Source: Chara braunii
Lineage: Eukaryota; Streptophyta; Charophyceae; Charales; Characeae
DNA length: 25,541 nucleotides
Direction: 5' to 3'
Assembly: GCA_003427395.1 (NCBI GenBank)
Contig: BFEA01000427.1
Location: forward strand, 69,849 to 95,389
Shown here: positions 10,172 to 18,320 of the stretch, piece by piece
How the letters are laid out: each line of letters begins with the position of its first letter
How positions within the stretch are numbered: position 1 is the first letter of the stretch
Notes under the pieces: model-generated
What the model was told of the DNA's origin: nothing
The model's input: the letters and a program-made list of their open reading frames with translations, nothing else
Databases searched by the model: none
Position numbers and translations under genes: made by a program

Positions 10172-10846
10172 GCAAAGGAGTTTCCAGACCCCTTCCCTCC
10201 ACATCCGGGGTCTCTGGAATTACGCCTGTAATCTCCTGCCCACTGAAACCCTCTGAACCCTCCTAGTCTTTTTCCGTCTGAGTATTGTCTATGCTTTTTT
10301 AAAGTGTTTGGGGCAGATTTGGGTTCTTATGGTCAGTTCCTGATTACCTGTTTTTTCTGGTTTTAGCCTGCCTCCGTCTGTGTTTTGTTTTTCAATCCCC
10401 CTCCTTTTTGTTCCTTTTGTCCACTACCTTCTTTTTGCTGTCAGTGTGGATGGCGGCGACCGAAGACAGTGTTGTAGGTTGGCATTTCGGACGAATGGCA
10501 CGGAGACGACAGGACAACCACTGGTGCCCCTAAGTGGCTCCTCCCGGTACCTTGACCAGGCATAGGGATGGAAAGGGAGATGAGGTTCTGCCACCCCCAG
10601 TTTCACGTTCGGGTCGTTTTCACACCTGCTCAGTCAATCCTCAGACTCCCAAAGCAATCAATGTTGGCAGACCCTCTCCATGCGCTTTTCAATTTTCCTC
10701 TTTGCAGCATTTTGTATCAATCTATGTAAGGGACGCTGGACCCGTTTTCCAGCAGGTGTTGCTCCCCACCAATAGATGGAGCCTCCCCCCAGGTGCTAGC
10801 GATGTCTACCTTAAACAACATCGCTAGCACTGGAGGGAATTTGATT
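10172..10846 (+). other. LINE 3' UTR
   Basis: The sequence between the ORF2 stop and the poly(A) is T-rich in its first half, with no coding sense. It ends with two consecutive hairpins: GCTGGA/TCCAGC at 10735-10753, and a perfect 13-bp stem at 10793-10830. No AATAAA signal is visible in the last 50 bases. Confidence 0.7.
10793..10830 (+). promoter_or_regulatory. Terminal 3' hairpin of the LINE
   Basis: The arms GTGCTAGCGATGT (10793-10805) and ACATCGCTAGCAC (10818-10830) are perfectly complementary over 13 bp, with a 12-nt loop. The stem ends 16 bases before the poly(A) tail. Some LINE families have a 3' stem-loop that their reverse transcriptase recognises; position and perfection suggest the same role here. 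Its intactness in an otherwise decayed element is notable. Confidence 0.6.
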
Positions 10847-10871
10847 AAAAAAAAAAAAAAATAAAAAAAAA
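10847..10871 (+). repeat. LINE poly(A) tail
   Basis: Fourteen or more A residues, a single T at 10862, then nine A residues close the element. It marks the 3' junction; flanking DNA begins with TGGCATTGC at 10872. Confidence 0.85.
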
Positions 10872-10884
10872 TGGCATTGCAAGT

Positions 10885-11143
10885 GACCTGTGGCTCAGTG
10901 GTTAGGGCATCGGTTGTCAATGCTCATTGTGTTATCAGGGTGTGGGTTAAAAACTCCATACCTTTGCGCAGAGACACGGTCGCTGACGCAAGTAAGCTAC
11001 TACAGACACTGTTTGCGCAACACCCAAGGGTTGTCTACTGTCAGTTCTCATTCTCAAATGTTGAAAGGGTTGCTTGGCGCTGTTGGCCGTGGTTGTTGAT
11101 ATGTCCAGTTCGACAAATCACACATAGGTGCACCTTGTGATTG
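10885..11143 (+). mobile_element. tRNA-like (SINE-type) module 1
   Basis: A good Pol III A box, TGGCTCAGTGG, lies at 10891-10901. A weak B box, GGTTAAAAACTCC, lies at 10945-10957, 54 bp downstream as in tRNA genes and tRNA-derived SINEs. No clean cloverleaf forms, so it is not a functional tRNA gene. About 185 bp of unrelated body sequence follows up to a second tRNA-like head. It starts 14 bp after the LINE tail, so the LINE may have inserted just upstream of it. The right limit is arbitrary. Confidence 0.45.
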
Positions 11144-11272
11144 TTGCTAATATGGTAGAGTCTTCATGTCACATGTCATAGATCATAAGTTCAAGTCTAA
11201 CTTGGGGCTTCAGGGGGGGTTCCTTTTTTTTTCTCTCTTTGTTCTTTTTTTCTTTTCTTTAGTTTTTTTACA
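11144..11272 (+). mobile_element. tRNA-like (SINE-type) module 2 with T-rich end
   Basis: An A-box-like TTGCTAATATGG followed by TAGAG lies at 11144-11160. A B-box-like AGTTCAAGTCT lies at 11188-11198, 44 bp downstream. A stretch of Ts and TC (11221-11272) follows and would stop Pol III. The offset from module 1 is 253 bp for the A box and 243 bp for the B box, which suggests a dimeric element or two related insertions. It is diverged and certainly not a working tRNA. Confidence 0.4.
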
Positions 11273-11418
11273 AGAAACACCCCTTCTATTCTGGGGGGCA
11301 ACAGTCCGGTTACTTATCACCGACAAGCATATATGTTTTATTGTCTACCACGTGGGCGTGGGAAACGCAGCATTAAGGTAGCCAAAGCAATGAGACTAAG
11401 AGCACACAAAAAAAAAAG

Positions 11419-11440
11419 ATATATATATATATACATATAT
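11419..11440. repeat. (AT)n microsatellite
   Basis: A short run of AT dinucleotides with one C interruption follows an A-rich stretch. It directly abuts the hAT-like terminal sequence to its right. Confidence 0.7.
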
Positions 11441-11543
11441 AGGGTAACTGGCATTCGGGACGGGCCGAACGCCCGAACCCGAACGCCCGAACGTATGGGA
11501 CCCCTTGGGGATGCGTTCGGCCGTTCGGGCCAAACGCAAACCC
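11439..11543 (+). mobile_element. Possible hAT (Ac-like) transposon end with strong hairpin
   Basis: The segment begins TAGGG, then TGGCATTCGGGACGGGCC, followed by repeated CCGAACG units. Many plant Ac-like hAT elements start with TAGGG..TGGCAATCGGG.. and have CGGG/CCCG-rich subterminal repeats, so this may be one terminus. The arms 11478-11496 and 11511-11529 pair over 19 positions with one mismatch and one wobble. No matching inverted end is seen in the window; it may fall in or beyond the gap. An unrelated foldback repeat remains possible. Confidence 0.35.
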
Positions 11544-11614
11544 AAAAAAAAAAAAAAAAAAAAAAAAAACAAAGNNNNNNNNNNNNNNNNNNNNNNNNNN
11601 NNNNNNNNNNNNNN
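11544..11614. other. Poly(A) run and 40-N assembly gap
   Basis: Twenty-six A residues (11544-11569) and CAAAG are followed by 40 Ns (11575-11614). The gap probably reflects assembly difficulty at the homopolymer; its stated length may be a placeholder. Sequence left and right of it should not be assumed to be contiguous. Confidence 0.9.
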
Positions 11615-11739
11615 AGAAAAATAACCTAAACAAGATTTGCCTGAGCATTACATCCGAATTCCTTACCAAATTTGAAATAAAAATAAAATACGGAAAACAA
11701 ATACTAATAATAAAAATAAATAAAAATAAAAAGAGAATT

Positions 11740-12110
11740 AAATTTAGTGAGTGCGCGAGCGTGTTTTCGACACCGCCATCTTTGGCGATTTTTTATTTTT
11801 TTTTGGAATAGCTAAATGCCCTGAAAATTTTCTGATGTGTACTTCACATAATACAAAACCCACTCAAAAAGTTTCAAGAAATAATAAAATTGTTTAGACC
11901 CCGAACTAAAGTGAAAACAAAAAGTAAAAAGTGAAAAAATACATGGGTGTGCACGTTTTGACACCGCCATCTTTGGGGATTTTTAATTCTTATTTGGATT
12001 AGCCAAATGACTTGAAATTTTACAGGCATGTACCTCACGTCATAGAGAACTCACAGAAAAACACTCAGAAAAAAAATTATTATTTTTAGGCCCTAAAATA
12101 ATTTAGCATT
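11740..12110. repeat. Tandem duplication with 191-bp period
   Basis: The 17-base landmark GACACCGCCATCTTTGG occurs at 11769 and 11960. Each is preceded by a GTGNGCACG/GTGCGCGAG-like stretch and followed by AATTTT, a TTGGA(A/T)TAGC(T/C)AAATG block and a TGTAC.TCAC block. Two degenerate copies are clear; flanks are AT-rich and lack coding sense. It may be part of a diverged satellite or the noncoding body of a transposon. Confidence 0.6.
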
Positions 12111-12941
12111 TTTCCTTGTAAGATCACAACAAAATCTACGAGCGTCGAGCACGCAAATTTTAATTTTTTTTCACGCATTCTTCTGAGCGCAAGAACTCAC
12201 TGAATTTGGAGTACTTTTTCAGTTGGACCACACATGGCTGAGTGGCGAAAATGGAAAATGTGCCGAATTGGCGCAACGATTATTTCGTGGTCTAAATAAT
12301 TTTTGAAAATGTTCTGATATTTTTCCTGGAAAGAACAGAACCTCATCTATGGAATCTCAAAATTTCATATTTTTATGCAGATTGTCAGATTCCTCCGAGC
12401 ACATTAAATTGCCAAAGTTGCCTCTTGCAAACCGCCTTTTTCATTGCGCCTGACCTCGCTGTTTTGAGAAGATGGGCCTCAACGCTTGGCCCCGAGGGCC
12501 CTTTTGCAGTTCACATGCCCTTACTTCTTTTGGGGATCGGATCCCGCCTGAGGAGAGGTCCGTACTTTTTTCAAAAGTCCCGATTCTACCAAAGCTAGTT
12601 ATAGGTAGTCCAATATTTCACTAAGGATTGGTCCCCCAATTTGTTTTGCCCCTTAAAAACCCACTTTGCATCTTGGTCGCCCGCCGTCGAAAATGCGACA
12701 CCTTGACACAGACGCTGAAGCCCACTATACCGCAACCTTAGGGTTGTGAATGACTGGTCAGGAGAAGAGGAGGCCTTACTATCGGGGCTTTAGATGCCTA
12801 TCGAGAGGGGACTGCTAGGCTCGTCAGCCTCCTCTCGCCTTGTCCTCATACTACACCCACTCTGCTAGCGGGGAAACAACCTTAGTACCCAGTCACATAG
12901 CAGGATGGGCATGTATGAGGCGGAGTCCAGGGGGGACGGGT
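12111..12941. other. Unassigned AT-rich then mixed sequence
   Basis: I see no gene, RNA or clear repeat here. The first half is AT-rich and continuous in style with the 191-bp repeats. From about 12440 base composition becomes balanced, without a sustained open frame. Confidence 0.3.
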
Positions 12942-13052
12942 CTACCGTCTTCCCCCGAACATAACGCACGATCATAATGACTGTGTACAAGCTACGTTTC
13001 CGGTCTAGTACAACCATAATAAGGTTGTGTTGTGTTCGGGGGAAGACGGTAG
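12942..13052. repeat. Inverted repeat with 24-bp arms (possible foldback element)
   Basis: The arm at 12942-12965 (CTACCGTCTTCCCCCGAAC..) is the reverse complement of 13029-13052 with a single mismatch. Weaker complementarity continues inward (ATCATAAT.. against ..ATTATGG) and outward. The whole unit is 111 bp, the size of a small MITE or of a plant-type miRNA precursor foldback. No flanking target duplication is obvious. Confidence 0.55.
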
Positions 13053-13475
13053 TAGCCACCTTGGTCCGCGCGCCCAAAAGGGTCGCCAAAGACAAATTAC
13101 ATTCCTCTATATATTTAGGCCACATAGGGCAGGGACGTTCTCGCCCATCTACTTATGCAAAACCCAACCTTCCACTGTAAACATCTATTCTAGCATACTT
13201 GCTATTGTTGGAAAATACCATGAATGCCCCACTCTATTATACCGATCATCAAACCTGTAATACAACTCACACCATTCCATAGGCCCCATCACCTCATGAC
13301 CACTACTACTGGCCACTACCTTGAAGTGCACTATCAACCTGGAACAAAACTTGGATCTGAACCACCAAGATAAATGGGGGGGTTCTTATCCAGCTTGGCT
13401 TCTCAACTCTTCAAGAACACATAGTTCCCTCTCCATAGTACTGCACATATCTGGCCTTCGAGCACATACATCCTA
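13053..13475. other. Unassigned stretch, no gene seen
   Basis: Several short overlapping open frames on both strands occur, but none has domain-like composition. From about 13460 loose copies of a CATACATAGCCTC-type motif begin and extend to 13600. Confidence 0.3.
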
Positions 13476-13976
13476 TTATACAGCTACATTGAGCATACAT
13501 AGCCTCCGACATACAAAAAGAACTTGGCTTGTGAACATACACACAGCCTGCGAGCTCATGCATACATAGCCTCTGGGCACGCATATACATATAACTATTA
13601 TACCGGGTTGGGGGGGTCTATCAAGTACATGACGGCGTCTGCTCATGCATGACTTGGACTCTAGGGTAGGGTAGGGATATAAGTCGCTCCGGCTAATCTG
13701 AGTTCCGCCTAACCTTGGGTAATTTAGAGGAAGGACGGTAGGATGTGCCTGTGGGCGCCAACTTGCCTTGCCTAAGTACTCCTGCTGGGTTGACTCTCTG
13801 ATATTGAGTCTATAGAAGATTGCATGAGCCTGGCATCCGAAGTTTCCGTACGACAAGGTTCGTCCACTTCCGCTTCCACTATGGTTGGGGGCTTGCCCAA
13901 CCTTTGTGTTTGTCGTTGCTATCTGGTCCAAGTTGCCCTCGATATTGGTAGGGTGATGGTCCTCAGTGTTGGTCAC
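13476..13976 (-). CDS. Hypothetical open frame, unrecognised
   Basis: A 166-codon frame runs from an ATG at 13974-13976 on the - strand. The N-terminal 100 residues have mixed, protein-like composition (a GSGSG linker, a PNYPRLGG-like segment). The last 40 are derived from the CATACATAGCCTC-type repeats and read as Cys/Val-rich filler. There is no recognised domain, signal peptide or clear partner exon. It could be a relic of a transposon gag-like ORF or chance; I favour a relic at best. Confidence 0.2.
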   Translation of the reverse strand: MTNTEDHHPTNIEGNLDQIATTNTKVGQAPNHSGSGSGRTLSYGNFGCQAHAIFYRLNIRESTQQEYLGKASWRPQAHPTVLPLNYPRLGGTQISRSDLYPYPTLESKSCMSRRRHVLDRPPQPGIIVICICVPRGYVCMSSQAVCMFTSQVLFVCRRLCMLNVAV

Positions 13977-14163
13977 ATTGAGGTAGGATAGTAGGGATAG
14001 GGGGTGCGTTGGAAGTATTAACGTGGGGAAGGGTAGGGAAGGTGGCCTATCCTGTCAGGACAACCATCGGCTGCCGCTGCCAGCAATCACCTTGAGTCTC
14101 GTCCTTGACCTCTTCAACACCCTGGGCTTATAAAGAAAAAAAAATATATATATAGTATTAGGG

Positions 14164-14313
14164 TTAGCTCACGACGTCGTCCCGTGCCCATTCGAGAAGG
14201 CGTTTTGCGATGACATTAGCTATGGTGGAGTGCAGTCCGCTGGTCACGTCTCCACAGTGGCAGTGGCCAACCTTAGCCTCCCGTGGGACGTGTAGGCGCT
14301 TGCGGCTCGTACC
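14164..14313 (-). other. Short possible exon or coding relic
   Basis: On the - strand 49 codons are open between a stop at 14314-14316 and a TAA at 14164-14166. The residues have mixed composition, with a GHCHCGDV segment and an amphipathic end, VIAKRLLEWARDDVVS. There is no ATG. It may be the end of a decayed ORF; no family is recognised. Confidence 0.12.
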
Positions 14314-14566
14314 TCAAAGACCGGTGTCCAGGTAGACGACACAACTCGTCCTCCCTTCTTCAACAGGTGCAAGACCAGGATGGTGGATATTGGGTAATCT
14401 CTCTCCAGGGTTGATCACACTGCTTGTGTGTTATGAGAATTGACGTGGATGTGGAGATAAATAAGCGGTTCATGCAATAATCATTTATCGTAGGTAGTCG
14501 GACCATGCTTGTTAGGAGTGTTAATTTTTCGACATTTTTGTTGGATTTACGGGGTTTTGTGTCATT

Positions 14567-14842
14567 ATGGCAGCCAAGGAAAATGCCACTCCTGCCCCAC
14601 TGACTGTTGAGGATAAACAAAGGGCCAGAGAGATGTTGGATGATTGTTATGCGAAAGGCATACTTCCCTAGGACGTGGTTCCTCGGGTAGGTGAGACTGG
14701 GCTGGATTATGTACGAGTGGTGGTTAATAAAGAGGTTTTCGAGGTCCAGGCGGATTGGTATGTCAGCATGCTGTATCGATTCATTTTGGAGATGATTAGG
14801 TATCAGTCCGCAAATGCAAACGTATGCAAGCGGTCGCAATGA
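14567..14842 (+). pseudogene. Small broken open frame, unrecognised
   Basis: An ATG at 14567-14569 opens a 91-codon frame interrupted once by TAG at 14669-14671 and closed by TGA at 14840-14842. The composition is protein-like on both sides of the TAG: VEDKQRAREMLDDCYAKGIL before it, and ETGLDYVRVVVNKEVFEVQA and a Tyr/Met-rich helix after it. That coherence suggests a real ORF with one nonsense change (for example CAG to TAG). I cannot name a family; a gag-like transposon fragment is one option. Confidence 0.3.
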
Positions 14843-15406
14843 TGGTGTACCATATAGTACCCATACTCATGCGGTCCACGTTAGTCTCGGGGGTCGCATT
14901 CGACACTAAAGTGTCGGCTGACACGCGCCTTGAGGGTTAATCTCTCGACACTAGACAACCGCCAAGTGGGGTTGAGAGCCACACCCTCTTCTGCACCCTG
15001 CCGAGAGTGGGTGGTACACAGGTTCATACCTGTGGTGGCAATCGTCTCTTATGGCTCTGGAGACCAGCTCCTTCCCCTAGGGCCTAGAAGCGAGTTAAGG
15101 GGTTTGACTTTGACGGCTGCCACGGACTACAACGTCCAACTATAATAACTCTAAAAAGCAAAAATAGGTCGGAGGGCCTCCACATCCCGAAAATCACAAC
15201 CTTGGTTAGCCTTGCCGGTTGGCACCAATGGCCTATCCTGACTCTGGACACACACGTACACATACGGATTACCTAATCCCATAACTCCAGACATTAGGAC
15301 GGGCGGACGTTGCACACAAGACTTTAATATAAAGTTGTGCGGCTACAAGCTCTTCCTACACCAACCGGCGACGCTAGTCATACGCGGCAGTCGCAGCTTC
15401 GGCCCC
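14843..15406. other. Unassigned stretch, no gene seen
   Basis: No sustained coding sense or named repeat is seen. A small perfect hairpin, CGACAC-TAAA-GTGTCG, lies at 14901-14916. The 71-codon open frame at 14930-15145 has no domain features. Confidence 0.3.
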
Positions 15407-15500
15407 GCGATATTGAATGGCTGAAGGAACATATCGTGAGGGGTTACCCTTCACGATATTGAACAGCTGAAGGACATGTCGTTCAGCCCTCACGACATTT
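15407..15500. repeat. Tandem CGATATTGAA.GGCTGAAGGA units with hairpin
   Basis: The block GATATTGAA..GCTGAAGGA recurs twice about 45 bp apart, each followed by a TCGT..CCTCAC-like stretch. Between them, ATATCGTGA (15431-15439) and TCACGATAT (15451-15459) form a perfect 9-bp stem, extended by GGG/CCC across a bulge. Sequence is mixed, not simple. Confidence 0.5.
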
Positions 15501-15815
15501 CTGCCCCTAGGGTTGGGTGTCCCGATGGGCAGGGCAGATAGGCTCTGCGCAAGGGAAGATCCCTTTCCTGCAGAGTCTAGGGTCTGGGATGTCCTCGATA
15601 AGGACCTCGAATCCAGGCCCAGGACTATCGTCCAACTAAGAAAACCCTTAAGAAACATACAACCACGTAGAGGGAGCTTTCCTTCTTCCCACGATCCCAA
15701 CCGCCAATTTTTACCTTTAAGCGTGGCCCTTCAGACCACGCGAACTCCCAACATAGGTACATATCACAACCCCTCGTTTGTTGTCCTCTGCTCTCTCTCT
15801 GCCTACGTTTTACCG

Positions 15816-15818
<3 letters not shown>

Positions 15819-15855
<37 letters not shown>
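15819..15855. repeat. (AT)n microsatellite
   Basis: About 18 AT dinucleotides in a row, with a second short (AT)n run at about 15912-15927. Such tracts are length-variable and may be imprecise in the assembly. Confidence 0.9.
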
Positions 15856-15858
<3 letters not shown>

Positions 15859-15930
15859 GGAATAAGTATGCGACGATCACTTCTCACAATCACAATGAAA
15901 CTCCTCACAGCTATATATATATATATGTAT

Positions 15931-16549
15931 GATCACAGGCAGGCCAATCCAAATCCGAACCACCATACATATCTGCAATCACATCAAAGAGTCAAACAAA
16001 AAGTCAACGCACTACACGGAGTCAACTTCAACCAACCTCTATACTCATACCCCTCGCTTTAGCCATGCAAGCCCCAACCTCTTGTCAAACCAACCATAAT
16101 TAAATACTCAGTACCTTTGTTAAATGGTCATTCAATAAAAGTCAAGGTGAAACCTTAATAAAACAATAAAAATCACAAGGGCTAAAACCTTTTTAGGTTG
16201 AGTATTGAGGATGAATTGAAGTCGAGTTAGACCGACGAATCGGCTATCGGCATGTTACCAGTGATAACTAAATGTGATCCTTGTAGGATCAAGCTGAATT
16301 TAGCCCAGATCTTGAATCAATTGATTAAGAGGACATGTAACACATGACAGGCCAATCCCCAGGCTAGATCTATAAGTTAATGGAGAATAACCCCCATATC
16401 ACAATCTTACTTAAATCGTCATAATTAACTAAGTGTAAGCCTACCTCAAAGCAAATGCTGAAAGAGAGGTGGACTCTGGCAGAATCTCCTCTATACAGAG
16501 CGAATTTTTCATAATTGTCACCTGTCAAAATATAATCTCACTCCTCTAA
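15931..16549. other. Unassigned AT-rich stretch, no gene seen
   Basis: The sequence is moderately AT-rich and contains many GTCAA/TCAAAG words, but I find no open frame of interest, RNA gene or tandem structure. Style and position suggest it belongs to the same noncoding element as the arrays to its right; that is only an impression. Confidence 0.25.
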
Positions 16550-17100
16550 ACTAGGAAAATTTCGGCAGCGGTTCCCATAGGAAAAGTGCCCTCGCAGAAT
16601 TTATACTAGCTCAAAAATCAAACTTTTAATCTTAGAAAGTCAAAAATTTGTCTAACTCCCTAAATTAGTAAACATTTAGGCAGCACTTCCTCTAGAAAGG
16701 GAGACTTCCCAGATTTATACTAAGACAAACATGAACTCAAACATAAAATCTGAGTTCAACCAAGACAAAATTTAACTATCTCCTTAGATTTGTAAAATTT
16801 TTGACATCGCTTCCCGTAGAGAAAGTGTTATTCCAAGATTTATACAAAGTTAGGTTTAGAATATGAAATGACTTTAACTTTTCAAGGTCTAATTCTATCT
16901 AACTCCCTAAATTAGTAAACATTTGGGCAGCACTCCCTGTAGAAAAGGAGGCTTTCCAATTTTTTACTAAGTCAAAAAGTCAAAGGAACTGGACCCTGAA
17001 AAAGACAAAAATATGATTGACTCCTTGGTTTTGTAGAAATTTGGGCAGCGCTTCCCATAGACAAAGTGGCCTACCAAGATTTATACAAGCCCAAGTATAA
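16550..17100. repeat. Tandem array, about 120-bp unit, alternating A/B copies
   Basis: Five copies are aligned by GGCAGCRCTTCCC-like cores at 16564, 16679, about 16802, 16926 and 17044 (spacings 115-124 bp). Each has an upstream TAAA.TT segment and a downstream AGATTTATAC segment. Copies 2 and 4 share CTCCCTAAATTAGTAAACATTT and a CTAGAAA.GGAG block. Copies 1, 3 and 5 share the CCC(A/G)TAG..AAAGTG form. So the larger repeat is a dimer of about 240 bp. Confidence 0.7.
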
Positions 17101-17349
17101 CAAAAGATCAAAAAAAATGCAAAAAATTATCTAAGTAAAAAAAACTTTAGCTCAGAAAATGCAGAAATTGAAACTAACTTCTATGGCTCTAGCACGTGGC
17201 AAGCATCTAAAGCAACTACCTATCAAACTGAAACTGGGACCGGAAAGTCATTTCACTCGACCACATGCAAGTCAAACCACAAAGGTAAGTACTATCACCA
17301 TCCCACGTTAATCTGTACAAACAATAGTTCATGATCTTTCAATGATTTA

Positions 17350-18320
17350 ACCCCTTATACCCCACTTACATAAGGCATAAGGTCATGACACCCAAACTTA
17401 TGGAATGTGCCTAACTTAGCCAGGCATAAAGTCGGGTCACCTAAACTTATGGAATGAGCCTAACTTAGCCAAAGAGTATACACAGAACAAAGGGCACAAC
17501 TACTTCTCTCTTCTTTGGGTATATGACTAGACCATTCTAGTCGCCCTAAACTATTTAAAATATCCAGATTATATATATATGTCTTCCCTTTGTCTTCTAA
17601 GGCTGCATTGGACCGAACTAACTTAAGTTCGGTCTGCCCCATCTTACCACCAATTATACTCTTAATTATACTTTCTTCGGTATTGTGATAAGCTATAGTC
17701 AGACTACCTAAACTTATAAAATAGTCTGACTAGCTTGTTCTTAAATGAAATAGTAATAAAATATAGTCAAATTATAACCTTTGGGTTCCAGCATGTGCGA
17801 GGCCTTGAGTCAGACCACCTGAACTTACATAACAGTCTGACTCTCTGCCTGGTTGGTTCCTCTCTGATCCAATCTGTGTGTGGCATTGGGCTAGACCATC
17901 TAAACTTATAGAATGGTTTACCCTCTGTCAAGTTCATTTCCCCAGAATAAAAAAGGAAGGGGTTGAGCCACCTAAACTTATAGAATGGCTTAGACCCCCT
18001 TGTTCAGAACCAAGTAAACAGAGGAAAACCCAAAATAAACAAGGCAACCAAGGCACCTGAACTTACAGAATGCATTTGGTCCCTGAAAAAGTCAATCACA
18101 ATTAACCCTCGCAAGTCAGAGCAACCAGATTACCTAAACTTATAGAATGGTCTGATTCCCAAGGCAATTCCACAGCACTAGGTCTTCCCAAACTTATGGA
18201 GACTTCCCAGCCTCCAGAGCAATCAGACCACCTAAACTTATAGAATGGTCTGATGCTCCACACAATCCAAAATAAACAAAGCACTGGGTCTCCCCAAACT
18301 TATGGGGACCTCCCAGTCTT
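17350..18320. repeat. Family of hairpins with a constant loop and variable stems
   Basis: At least eleven short hairpins share the loop core AAACTTAT, usually CCTAAACTTATAGAA, exact at 17971, 18133 and 18231. Their stems differ but remain complementary. Examples are AGTCAGACTA/TAGTCTGACT (17697-17731), AGTCAGAC/GTCTGACT (17808-17842), TGAGCCA/TGGCTTA (17964-17992), ACCAAGGCA/TGCATTTGGT (18047-18080), ATCAGACCA/TGGTCTGAT (18222-18254) and GTC.CCCC/GGGGAC around 18287-18308. A relative, GACCGAACT-AACTTA-AGTTCGGTC, is at 17611-17634. Spacers of 45-265 bp are not conserved. The array follows the 120-bp repeats and has no coding sense. Confidence 0.75.

Larger units (their letters stand above)
790..10871 (+). 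mobile_element. Degenerate L1-type LINE retrotransposon (5' limit uncertain)
   Basis: The order is repeated leader, ORF1 with a zinc knuckle, ORF2 with apurinic-type endonuclease, reverse transcriptase and a zf-RVT C-terminal finger, then 3' UTR and poly(A) at 10847-10871. This is the architecture of plant-type L1 non-LTR retrotransposons; no RNase H domain is recognisable. In such elements ORF1 protein binds the RNA and ORF2 protein nicks target DNA and primes reverse transcription there. Many stops and frame changes in both ORFs mark this copy as inactive. The right boundary is firm from the tail. The left boundary is a guess: I take the start of the tandem monomers, and it could be as far left as about 290. 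No target-site duplication was found. Confidence 0.85.

Noticed and set aside
11373-11669. Open frame across the N gap
   Set aside because: It reads through undetermined bases and poly(T)/poly(A); it is not evidence of coding.
14360-14839. 159-codon open frame on the - strand
   Set aside because: It lies antisense to the more coherent broken frame at 14567-14842 and has no recognisable features.
17350-18320. CRISPR-like array
   Set aside because: The repeats are hairpins with changing stems and spacers of 45-265 bp, in a eukaryotic repeat landscape and with no cas genes.
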